IMG/VR virus record: IMGVR_UViG_3300032242_003199
Coordinates: 1 to 47,462 of that record
Length of the DNA stretch: 47,462 nt
Origin: a virus
Reading direction: 5' to 3' (one strand)
Below, in pieces: positions 1 through 6,105 of this stretch; positions within the stretch are counted from its first letter, which is position 1, and each line of letters starts with the position of its first letter. The notes under the pieces were generated by a model. The model saw only the letters and a list, made by a program, of their open reading frames with translations. It did no database searches and was not told the origin of the DNA. The position numbers and the translations under genes were made by a program.

Positions 1-78
1 CCATGCCAGACCTGCAATGAAACGTTCAATCTCAACATTGTGTTTGACTACGCAACTTTTTTCGCAACAGGCTCTTGA
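1..78 (+). CDS. gp26-like baseplate hub / tail chaperone protein, 3' end only
   Basis: The first 25 codons, in frame 1, are the C-terminal end of a gene that begins outside the window, ending at TGA 76-78. The readable end has a C-x2-C pair (CQTC) followed by an alternating hydrophobic run and FDYATFFATGS. From memory this Cys-pair plus FD..-FF ending is typical of the T4 gp26 family of marine T4-like phages, which helps assemble the baseplate hub; too little is present to be certain. The gene does not simply stop here. Its last codons carry a slippery TTT-TTC pair, and the next frame (-1) is open through this point and encodes a gp51-like domain, so two products (short gp26-like and long fusion) are expected. 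Confidence 0.55.
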   Translation, partial: PCQTCNETFNLNIVFDYATFFATGS

Positions 79-137
79 CGCTATCTGACGAGCAGATTGG
101 CGACCTACTAGAAAACTACGATCGCCAGTCAAGAGCC
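57..137 (+). promoter_or_regulatory. Programmed -1 ribosomal frameshift signal
   Basis: Heptamer T-TTT-TTC (57-63) sits in the correct phase on the gp26-like frame (codons TTT 58-60, TTC 61-63). Six bases later a perfect 10-bp stem starts (70-79 pairs with 128-137). Inside it are two further perfect helices: 83-87 with 93-97, and 98-103 with 122-127, the latter stacking directly on the outer stem to make a three-way junction. The zero-frame stop TGA (76-78) lies within the outer stem. The -1 frame is open from 48 to 293. Slip site, spacer and structure all match known -1 frameshift signals of phage tail chaperone genes. The function is inferred; the elements are read directly. Confidence 0.8.
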
Positions 138-293
138 ATCAAGGACGACGCCATCAGGCTAGTATGGTGGATGAGAGGTGGTATCAGCTATGAGGATGCC
201 ATGACCCTGAGCCTTGACGAAAAAACAATGATCAATGATTTGATAAAAGAAAACATGGAAACTACCAAGAAGTCAGGCATGCCATTCTTCTGA
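75..293 (+). CDS. gp51-like hub assembly catalyst / frameshift extension domain
   Basis: A 72-codon frame, if started at the TTG at 75, which overlaps the upstream stop (TTGA). It reads IRLVWWMRGG in the middle and ends METTKKSGMPFF. I recall short proteins of this kind annotated as gp51 baseplate hub catalyst in cyanophages; T4 gp51 itself is much longer (249 aa). The frame is open back to base 48, through the slippery heptamer at 57-63, and no convincing ribosome binding site precedes the TTG. It is therefore more likely made as a -1 frameshift extension of the gp26-like protein (fusion reading ...ATFFRNRLLTLSDEQ...), as with lambda gpG/gpGT. TTG re-initiation is the alternative. It is a small, charged, soluble, probably helical protein without membrane segments. 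Confidence 0.75.
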   Translation: MTLSDEQIGDLLENYDRQSRAIKDDAIRLVWWMRGGISYEDAMTLSLDEKTMINDLIKENMETTKKSGMPFF

Positions 294-310
294 TCTTTCC
301 TTACCATTCG

Positions 311-359
311 AGAACTGCTTCGCAGTTCTATTGATTTCGCTTTGCTCATCAATGTTTTT
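311..359 (+). terminator. Tandem hairpins with T-tract after the gp26/51-like genes
   Basis: Two hairpins follow the stop at 293. The first is a perfect 8-bp stem with a TTC loop (311-318 with 322-329). The second is a 6-bp stem (330-335 with 348-353) followed by TTTTT at 355-359 and further pyrimidines. This arrangement fits a factor-independent terminator for rightward transcripts. Stem and T-tract are seen directly; activity is inferred. Confidence 0.6.
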
Positions 360-418
360 CTTCTTCTATAATGATTTCTAAGTGCGAAGCACGAATACGT
401 ATCATCTAGATAAATCAG

Positions 419-450
419 CCATAATTCACCCGTTGCCGGGCAAATTATGG
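419..450. other. 32-nt composite hairpin
   Basis: Outer stem 419-426 pairs perfectly with 443-450 (8 bp), then a symmetric CA/CA internal loop, then a perfect 4-bp GC stem 429-432/437-440 closing a TTGC loop. Imperfect direct repeats CGTATCATCTAGAT (398-411) and CGCATCATCTGAGT (455-468) flank it. There is no T-tract on either side, so a simple terminator is unlikely. An RNA element or protein-binding site is possible. Confidence 0.5.
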
Positions 451-707
451 ACTGCGCATCATCTGAGTGGCACAACCACTAGTCTAAAGAGATTTGTGTT
501 TTCACACAGCGGAGGCGGTTGACCGGTACCCCCTACTCTAGCATTCGTTCTAATCAACGGAACCTTCATATACCGGACTAGCGAGTATATTCCAGCTGTG
601 GTTGCATCTTTTTCGCAGAGCCACGACCATTCAAACCTTAAGTAAGTTCTTTCCTTGCAACGCACCAGTATCTGACGGCACAGCACGACCTGTACAGCCT
701 CAAGGTG

Positions 708-725
708 GGTCTAGCAGCCTAGACC
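708..725. terminator. Hairpin just beyond the leftward operon
   Basis: A perfect 7-bp inverted repeat (708-714 with 719-725, loop CAGC) lies 25 bases beyond the stop of the leftward nuclease gene. Its position suits a 3'-end structure for the leftward transcript, but no T-run follows on that strand, so termination is only a guess. Confidence 0.35.
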
Positions 726-749
726 AAACAGAGTTGCTATGTTATGTGA

Positions 750-1358
750 TTACTTGCACAAGTCGCGAACTGCGACTGTGTTTACATCCCAGAATTGTTC
801 ATATTCCATGATAGCCCATGAGCCATGCTTTGTGGAGCCATAAATGAGATGGTTTTTCAGCGTGAGAGACTTTGTGTCGGGGGGAAGTTGTACGGCAACG
901 AACGTGCCTTTGCGGTTGAATTTCATGAACAGGATATTGAAGTCGCCTTCGTCTGCCACATCCATGGTTTGGTCGATCCACTCATCCAGTTGCTTGCATG
1001 AGCCCTGGAACAGTTGGTGGAACGGAAAGTCCTTGTAGCTTTTGCACTCAGCGTTGAATCGCGGAAAGCTCTGCCCGGGGATGATGTCGCCTTTGAAACT
1101 GCGAATCTGCCCTTCGTGCAACACTTCTTTGCGATGTGCGTTGGTACCGCCAATGTAAGCACCTGAGTGGGGAACACGGATAAACTTCTCGCCGTAGAGA
1201 GCTGTAAGGTGTTCTGCCACCTTGCGTTCCCATGCGTTACCTTTTGCTTTTGCTGGACTTGTCATACTGTTACTATAGTTACCTGTTTTGCCAGCAGACT
1301 TAAAATTCACGTTTCGACTCGTTTTTACAGCAGAAGGTTGGGGTGTAGTTGTGTCCAT
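750..1358 (-). CDS. PD-(D/E)XK nuclease, Hjc/resolvase-like
   Basis: A 202-aa protein starting at ATG 1358-1356, preceded by an AGGA ribosome binding site. The open frame reaches back to 1619, but that part overlaps the radical SAM gene on the same strand and looks like out-of-frame translation, so the internal ATG is chosen. After a basic, low-complexity 35-residue start it shows the PD-(D/E)XK layout: GNAWERKVAEHL with Glu44, RVPHSGA at about 61-67, KGD with Asp91, and the catalytic E-C-K at 104-106. The order Glu, RxPxSG, D, ExK is that of archaeal-type Holliday junction resolvases (Hjc) and related nucleases. It is the last gene of a leftward operon with gp46 and gp47, which suggests a recombination role, perhaps in place of T4 endonuclease VII (gp49). 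Family assignment is by motif only. Confidence 0.75.
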   Translation of the reverse strand: MDTTTPQPSAVKTSRNVNFKSAGKTGNYSNSMTSPAKAKGNAWERKVAEHLTALYGEKFIRVPHSGAYIGGTNAHRKEVLHEGQIRSFKGDIIPGQSFPRFNAECKSYKDFPFHQLFQGSCKQLDEWIDQTMDVADEGDFNILFMKFNRKGTFVAVQLPPDTKSLTLKNHLIYGSTKHGSWAIMEYEQFWDVNTVAVRDLCK

Positions 1359-1377
1359 GGTCCTGTATTTCTCGGCG

Positions 1378-2310
1378 TTAAAATGCAATTTCTTGCCGAA
1401 ATTGATGGTCAAAAGCAGTGATAGCGGCACGGGTAGAACAGTTTCTTGTGCATACTTTGTGCGGCTCTTGGCTCCATTTTTCGGCAATATTGATGTATGT
1501 AGGGTCGTTTTGGGCCCAGTCCAGCAGTTCTGTGCTACGGAAAATCTCCGCACCAAAGAAACAGCAGGGCAACACATGCCCTGTGGCCGACACATAAAGG
1601 CTGCGCTCAGCAGCCGCATGGCACAGCACAGGCCCTGTGGGCTGGGTGGTTGGGTGATAGGTTGTGGGCTGTTTCAAGAACTCCACAGGGCGTTCCTGGA
1701 ACCTGTTGCTGACCTTGGTGCGGAAATGCGTGAAGCCCATGCTTCGTGCTTGTTCCTTGCACAGCTCAACGTCTTGTTCGTTGTGTTCAAACACCAGCAT
1801 GTCCCACTGTGCATGCCCGCCACCACGTATGTAGCTTTCAACGTTCATCATCAGCCTGTGCCACTGCACACCCACCCTGTAGACAGCATTGGTAGCTGCC
1901 ATGCCGTCTATGCTGAACACCACATAGTCACGAGGCAATCTAAACAGATCCGCCACTTCCAGCCAAAAACGTGTGTCACGTAGGCCACCATTGGTGTTCA
2001 TGCCCAGGGTTATGCCAGGATTGATACTGCGGAACCAGCGAAACATGTCCAGGCATTCTTTGGCCGCCGCTGGATCACCAAATGTGCCACAGGCAAACAC
2101 CTTGTCCAGCTGGCGCACAAAGTCTTGCGAAAACATGGCCTTGAGTTTGTCAACTGTGAGCTCGTGATCCTGCGAGTAGCCAGAGTCTGGATCTGTGCGG
2201 TCGCACTGCGGGCACATGGCATTGCATCGTGTGGTCATCTCAAGATGCAACACACGGCAGTTGTCTCGCTCAAACGGTGTCTGTGTCTGTGCCATACGAA
2301 GTGAAACCAT
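1378..2310 (-). CDS. Radical SAM / SPASM-domain protein
   Basis: 310 aa. The radical SAM cluster motif C-x3-C-x2-C is at Cys29, Cys33 and Cys36 (TTRCNAMCPQC). MNTNGG at 104-109 and VFSIDG at 131-136 are typical core strands of the partial TIM barrel. A C-terminal Cys set (230, 249, 250, 287, 291; HVLPCCFFGAE) fits a SPASM-type auxiliary iron-sulfur site. SPASM proteins commonly modify peptides or proteins; no precursor peptide gene is visible next to it. The start at 2310 overlaps gp46 by 41 bases; a second in-frame ATG at 2295 is possible, and neither has a strong ribosome binding site. Only 19 bases separate its stop from the nuclease start, so the two are probably co-transcribed. The enzyme class is clear; the substrate is unknown. 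Confidence 0.85.
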   Translation of the reverse strand: MVSLRMAQTQTPFERDNCRVLHLEMTTRCNAMCPQCDRTDPDSGYSQDHELTVDKLKAMFSQDFVRQLDKVFACGTFGDPAAAKECLDMFRWFRSINPGITLGMNTNGGLRDTRFWLEVADLFRLPRDYVVFSIDGMAATNAVYRVGVQWHRLMMNVESYIRGGGHAQWDMLVFEHNEQDVELCKEQARSMGFTHFRTKVSNRFQERPVEFLKQPTTYHPTTQPTGPVLCHAAAERSLYVSATGHVLPCCFFGAEIFRSTELLDWAQNDPTYINIAEKWSQEPHKVCTRNCSTRAAITAFDHQFRQEIAF

Positions 2311-4039
2311 TTTCTTTTGTGACTGTGAGAATGTTGTTGACCCTGCTACTTAGCTCGTCCTTGTGCGAAACCAGCCACACAGATTTGTTACGGTCTCGGC
2401 TCATCTTCTTGAGGATGGCCAGTGCAGATTCCACACCTGATGCATCCATGCCTGAGTCTACCACTTCGTCAATAAACATCAAGTTGATGGGCTGGTACAG
2501 ACTTTCCCACACGTCACGGAACGCCCAGCTGAGACTCAGGATCAGTCTGTTGCGTTCACCACGTGACAGATTGTCAAAGTCCAGTTCACGGCCCAGCTCA
2601 GTGATGTTCACAGTGAGATCGTTTTGGAACAGCACAGTGTGTGGCAGACCAATCTTGTCTAGATAATAGCCCAGTCGTTGATTCAAGTAGGCCAAGTTCT
2701 GATCAATGATGCGTTTGCGAACAAACGAGTCCTTGCTGGTCAACAGCTTGAGCAAGAAGTCCTGATGGTCACGCAGGCTGATCAGTCGATTCATTTCATC
2801 ATAGCTGATCTCTTCCACGGCCTTGACCTGCATGTCCTGTATCTGTTCAGCATAGGGATCCTGCTCGTCGTTCTTGGCCACCAGCTGGCTGAGTATGTTG
2901 CCCAGACTGGCACGATGCTCAAACGCATCTGACTCTTTGTCATAGAACGTGCTGGGACGACTGCCCAGCTGGCCCAGCTCAGTCAGTGCATTGGTATTTT
3001 CAATCCACTGTGTGTTGGCGCTCAAGGCAGTGAGTGCAGTTTCTTGCAGTTCTTTTTTCTTCTTGGTCAACAGCTCTTCGTGATTGTTGTCATGCAGATC
3101 CTGTCCACAGGCATGGCACTTGTGATCTTCCAAGCTGGCGATGTCAGCTTTGAGACGCTCCATGGCCTTGTGTTCACGATCTTCGTCACGCTGATTCTGT
3201 GCAATGTACTTGTTGAGCTCGTCGATGGCCTGCTTTTTGCGAGCATACTCTGCCAGGGCCTTGTGTGCATCCAGTTCAGCTTCAACATCCAGCTCGGCTA
3301 GACTGTCATAGGCTTTTTGTAGCTTGCCAAGGTCTTCGTCTTTTTTGGCCAGCCACATGCTTTGTCTGCGCATGAGATTGGCCACTTGTTCTTTCATGCG
3401 CTCGTTGGCTTCTTGCACGGCCTTGATGCGGAACTCTTCTTTGGTCACAGCATCTTTGGTCAGCTTCATCTGCTCTTTGAGGCTTTCGGCTTTTTCTGAT
3501 AGCTGTGTGACGCCCAGCAGTTGTTCAATCATGGTGCGCTGATCAGCGGCTTTCAAGCTCAAGAACGGCTCTGTATAGGTGTTCAAAGCAACCACGTGCT
3601 TGAACATGTCGTGGCTCATGCCCAGCATGCGCTCGATGTTGGCCTGTGTTTCTCTTGAGTCGCCTTGGCTTTCGTCTTTGACTTCCTGCTCCTCACCACC
3701 CACATAGAACTTGACAAAGTTGGGCTTGCGCCCACGCTCAATCTTGTAGCTCACACCGTTGTTTTCAAACTCTACTGTCACAGCCATGCCCTTGGCATTG
3801 GTCTTGTTGATGAGGTTTTCCTTGCGGATGTTGGTGAGTGCCTGCCCGTACAGTCCAAAACTCAAGGCATTGATGATGGTGGTCTTGCCTGTGCCGTTTC
3901 TGGCACCTGTATCGTCGCCGCCTAGGTCCAAGTTCTGGCCCAGCACCAGGGTAAGGTCATTGCGATCAAATCGCACTGCCTGCGTGGCATTGCCCACGCT
4001 CATGAAGTTTTTAACTGTAAGGTCTTTGATTTTGAACAT
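2270..4039 (-). CDS. 46: gp46 recombination endonuclease subunit (Rad50/SbcC-like)
   Basis: A 589-aa ATPase, close to T4 gp46 (560 aa). Walker A GARNGTGKT lies at 45-53. A long charged coiled coil (about 175-340) is interrupted by the zinc hook CHAC at 308-311. The ABC signature LSRGERN is at 491-497, Walker B LMFIDEVVDSGMD at about 520-532, and the H-loop VSHKDE at 558-563. With gp47 it forms the SbcCD/Mre11-Rad50-type complex that resects DNA ends for recombination-dependent replication. Its ATG overlaps the gp47 stop by one base (TGATG), indicating translational coupling. All expected catalytic motifs are intact. Confidence 0.96.
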   Translation of the reverse strand: MFKIKDLTVKNFMSVGNATQAVRFDRNDLTLVLGQNLDLGGDDTGARNGTGKTTIINALSFGLYGQALTNIRKENLINKTNAKGMAVTVEFENNGVSYKIERGRKPNFVKFYVGGEEQEVKDESQGDSRETQANIERMLGMSHDMFKHVVALNTYTEPFLSLKAADQRTMIEQLLGVTQLSEKAESLKEQMKLTKDAVTKEEFRIKAVQEANERMKEQVANLMRRQSMWLAKKDEDLGKLQKAYDSLAELDVEAELDAHKALAEYARKKQAIDELNKYIAQNQRDEDREHKAMERLKADIASLEDHKCHACGQDLHDNNHEELLTKKKKELQETALTALSANTQWIENTNALTELGQLGSRPSTFYDKESDAFEHRASLGNILSQLVAKNDEQDPYAEQIQDMQVKAVEEISYDEMNRLISLRDHQDFLLKLLTSKDSFVRKRIIDQNLAYLNQRLGYYLDKIGLPHTVLFQNDLTVNITELGRELDFDNLSRGERNRLILSLSWAFRDVWESLYQPINLMFIDEVVDSGMDASGVESALAILKKMSRDRNKSVWLVSHKDELSSRVNNILTVTKENGFTSYGTDTDTV

Positions 4040-5055
4040 CAGCAGTTCCTGTAAATTTCCAGCAATAGGTTACGATTGTAGTGCTCGCTAGAGATAGCAT
4101 TGATTTGGTTCTGCACGATGGTGTCCACGCTTTCAAACTTGATCTCACCAATGGCCACACCTTCATTGGTGTCCACTTCCTTCTTGGCTATCAAGCTGAG
4201 TTCTCTCAGCTGATAGGTTTCCATGAAAGTTTCTTTGATGAAGTTGGCTTCTTCATAGCTGAGATCCACGTCGATGTTGATACGACAGTGCATGCGAGGT
4301 TTGAGCAGGGTGGCCGCATGATCAATGACACTGCTCAGGCTCATCACACGATAAGTGGGCTGATCGGGCCAGGTATGATACACAGGCTCCTTGTCCCATT
4401 CCAGGATCATGAGTCCGCGATCATCATCGCCGTCATCAGCATAGTTGTGTGGAAAAGCATTGCCAATATAGGTCACGTTGCCCTGTGTCTGGCGCTTGTG
4501 GAAATGTCCTGTGAACACTTTTTCAAAGCCCACAAGATCTTCTCGTTTGGCTTCGCCTGTGTCAGGCATGGCCACCATGGCATTCATGAAGTAGCCAGGC
4601 AGTTCAAAGTGTCCAAAACAGTACTTGCCTTTTTTCTTGGCCAGCTTTTTGTGATCGTCGCCTACGAGCCACGGAGCAAACGTAACACCCCCTTCACTGA
4701 ACCAATCATTGATCAAGTGTACATTGGGTAAGTGTCTCGCCCATTCAACGCTTTGCACATCACGCTTGTCTTTGTAGTAAAGATCGTGATTGCCTGCGAT
4801 AAAGAATACCTGATCAAAGTTCTTGCTCAGGTGCTCAATGGCCCGTAGGCTATAGTTCAGCGTGAGGATGTTGATGGCTGCTCGGTTGTTGTGCCAGTCG
4901 CCCAGCATGAAACAGCTTTCGCATCCTTCAGCTTTGGCCTTGGTGGTTGCCCACTCAACAAATGCCAAGCAGTCCTCGTTGTGAGTCACGCTGTTGGATT
5001 TGAGTCCAAAATGTATGTCGGTAAAGACCGCGGCCTTCTTGAATAAATTGCTCAT
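4039..5055 (-). CDS. 47: gp47 recombination endonuclease subunit (Mre11/SbcD-like)
   Basis: 338 aa, the same size as T4 gp47 (339 aa). It has the metallophosphoesterase motif series: TDIHFG (12-17), LGDWHNN (51-57), GNHD (88-91), GHF (148-150) and GHFHKR (183-188), supplying the Asp, His and Asn ligands of a two-metal active site. It works with gp46 as a nuclease on DNA ends. It lies 55 bases downstream of gp55, with an AGGAAG ribosome binding site just before the ATG. No truncation or missing catalytic residue is seen. Confidence 0.96.
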   Translation of the reverse strand: MSNLFKKAAVFTDIHFGLKSNSVTHNEDCLAFVEWATTKAKAEGCESCFMLGDWHNNRAAINILTLNYSLRAIEHLSKNFDQVFFIAGNHDLYYKDKRDVQSVEWARHLPNVHLINDWFSEGGVTFAPWLVGDDHKKLAKKKGKYCFGHFELPGYFMNAMVAMPDTGEAKREDLVGFEKVFTGHFHKRQTQGNVTYIGNAFPHNYADDGDDDRGLMILEWDKEPVYHTWPDQPTYRVMSLSSVIDHAATLLKPRMHCRINIDVDLSYEEANFIKETFMETYQLRELSLIAKKEVDTNEGVAIGEIKFESVDTIVQNQINAISSEHYNRNLLLEIYRNC

Positions 5056-5110
5056 GACTTCCTATTGTATAGAAAAACCAAACGGAAAACAACGACTGTG
5101 ATTGTCGAAA

Positions 5111-6028
5111 TCAGCTTTCGCTACCACCGTCACTGCCACCACCTGAATGCATGCTGTTGGCCAGCTGGCGTGTGTAGCTGGGGTTGAGGTTGTTCATCTG
5201 CAGGATATCGTCACGCAGATTCTGGTTGCGCTTTTCGATATTGAGCACACGAGTGAATGAGTTGGTAATGGCCGCTGTGTAGTAGGCAAAAGGGTTGGCA
5301 CTCTTGCTCTCATCAAACTGCAAGCCAATCTGCGACAGTTGTAGCAGTGCTTGACTGCGCATTTCGTCGTTGTAGGTATAACCACGCCAGTTGCTACGTG
5401 TGGCATAGCGTTCGCACAGCTTCATGAACATGTGTGCCAGCTTATTGGTCATGGTTCCGTGTTCTCGGCTGAAATGCCCATTGCTGGGACTGCCCATCCA
5501 GTGGCTGATGCCCACTACCACTTGTGTTTGTGTGCCTTCTTCGTCTTTTTCCAGCTTCACATGCTGGAATGGCGGAAAGTTCACCTTGACATACTTGGTG
5601 GGCTTGGCTGCCACAGGCTCAGCATCGGCGTCATATTCAGTTTCAGGCAGTTCTTCTTCTTCAACAACAGGTACGATCTTGCCCCCACGCTTTTTGACTG
5701 CCAGCTTTGGATCCTGGATGGGCACATGTTCCCAAGTCATTATGCGGAACACCAGATCGGATTCGGGGATTTTGGTGTGCTTTACTTCAAATTCTTCCAG
5801 CTTGCGCTTGATACCGTCTGCGGCCAGTGCGGCTTCGTGTGCCTGCTTGGTAAGGCGTTCAGCGCGGTTCTTTTTGGCTTCGGTAATGTCTTTTTTGGTG
5901 ATCTTGCGTCCATCTGTGATGATCAGGTCATACACATGATCGTCTTCGTTGGCATACCAGCAGTAGGTATTCTTGCTTTTGTGAATCTCTTTAAGAATGT
6001 CTTTGTTGTTGAGATAATTGTGTTTCAT
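5111..6028 (-). CDS. 55: gp55-like late-transcription sigma factor
   Basis: 305 aa, much longer than T4 gp55 (185 aa). Residues 190-285 form the sigma-like core (KLCERYATRSNWRGYTY, then FDESKSANPFAYYT, then NIEKRNQNLRDD), matching the gp55 family that recognises the late -10 box with host core polymerase. The start MKHNYLNNKD also resembles gp55 proteins I recall from marine T4-like phages. Between them sit about 150 residues: a charged helix (45-80), a DLVFRIMTWEHV segment, a Glu-rich linker (123-137) and FPPFQHVKLEKD. The C-terminus is a SGGGSDGGSES tail, not the hydrophobic end with which T4 gp55 contacts the sliding clamp. It heads the leftward operon and starts behind an AGGATCC-type ribosome binding site. 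Confidence 0.88.
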   Translation of the reverse strand: MKHNYLNNKDILKEIHKSKNTYCWYANEDDHVYDLIITDGRKITKKDITEAKKNRAERLTKQAHEAALAADGIKRKLEEFEVKHTKIPESDLVFRIMTWEHVPIQDPKLAVKKRGGKIVPVVEEEELPETEYDADAEPVAAKPTKYVKVNFPPFQHVKLEKDEEGTQTQVVVGISHWMGSPSNGHFSREHGTMTNKLAHMFMKLCERYATRSNWRGYTYNDEMRSQALLQLSQIGLQFDESKSANPFAYYTAAITNSFTRVLNIEKRNQNLRDDILQMNNLNPSYTRQLANSMHSGGGSDGGSES

Positions 6029-6105
6029 GGGGTGCAGGATCCTTTATATAAAGCTACCACTTATTTTAGCGGATAAATATTGAAAGAGCAAGAGGAATTT
6101 GACTT
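6029..6105. promoter_or_regulatory. Divergent promoter region between gp55 and the baseplate operon
   Basis: These 77 bases separate the leftward gp55 operon from the rightward baseplate operon. They hold the 12-bp palindrome CTTTATATAAAG (6042-6053), placed about 14-25 bases before the gp55 ATG on the minus strand, and the rightward late-promoter box described separately. The palindrome could be a -10 element or a regulator site for the gp55 operon; which of these cannot be told from sequence. Confidence 0.5.
6071..6082 (+). promoter_or_regulatory. Putative gp55-dependent late promoter
   Basis: GGATAAATATTG lies 24 bases before the ATG of the first baseplate gene and before its GAGGAA ribosome binding site (6092-6097). 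T4 late promoters consist of a TATAAATA -10 box and need no -35 element; GATAAATA is one mismatch away. A nearly identical box lies at 38442, before a fibre gene. Confidence 0.6.

Larger units (their letters stand above)
294..749. other. Non-coding, hairpin-rich intergenic region
   Basis: About 455 bases with no credible gene separate the rightward gp26/51-like genes from the convergent leftward operon ending at 750. The small frames in it have no family features. It instead contains many short inverted repeats: the terminator pair at 311-353, 382-385/389-392, the large hairpin 419-450, 466-470/476-480, 495-499/504-508, 568-573/585-590, 598-601/621-624 with an inner 603-605/615-617 helix, and 708-714/719-725. 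Elsewhere in the window most gaps are under 80 bases. I found no tRNA T-loop or acceptor pattern on either strand. It could encode a structured RNA or simply be a terminator zone between convergent operons. Confidence 0.5.

Noticed and set aside
459-686. 75-codon leftward frame in the non-coding region
   Set aside because: Composition unlike the phage proteins, no ribosome binding site, and it spans several hairpins; taken as chance.
294-749. tRNA or tmRNA gene in the non-coding stretch
   Set aside because: No T-loop consensus, acceptor stem or CCA end could be fitted on either strand.
602-811. 69-codon rightward frame near the convergent junction
   Set aside because: Overlaps the end of the nuclease gene antisense, has no family features and no ribosome binding site.
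1359-1619. Upstream extension of the nuclease frame
   Set aside because: Overlaps the radical SAM gene in another frame and translates to a Cys-rich, unstructured sequence; ATG 1358 with AGGA is a better start.
1288-1983. 231-codon rightward frame
   Set aside because: Antisense to the radical SAM gene, whose Cys motifs are intact; a shadow frame.
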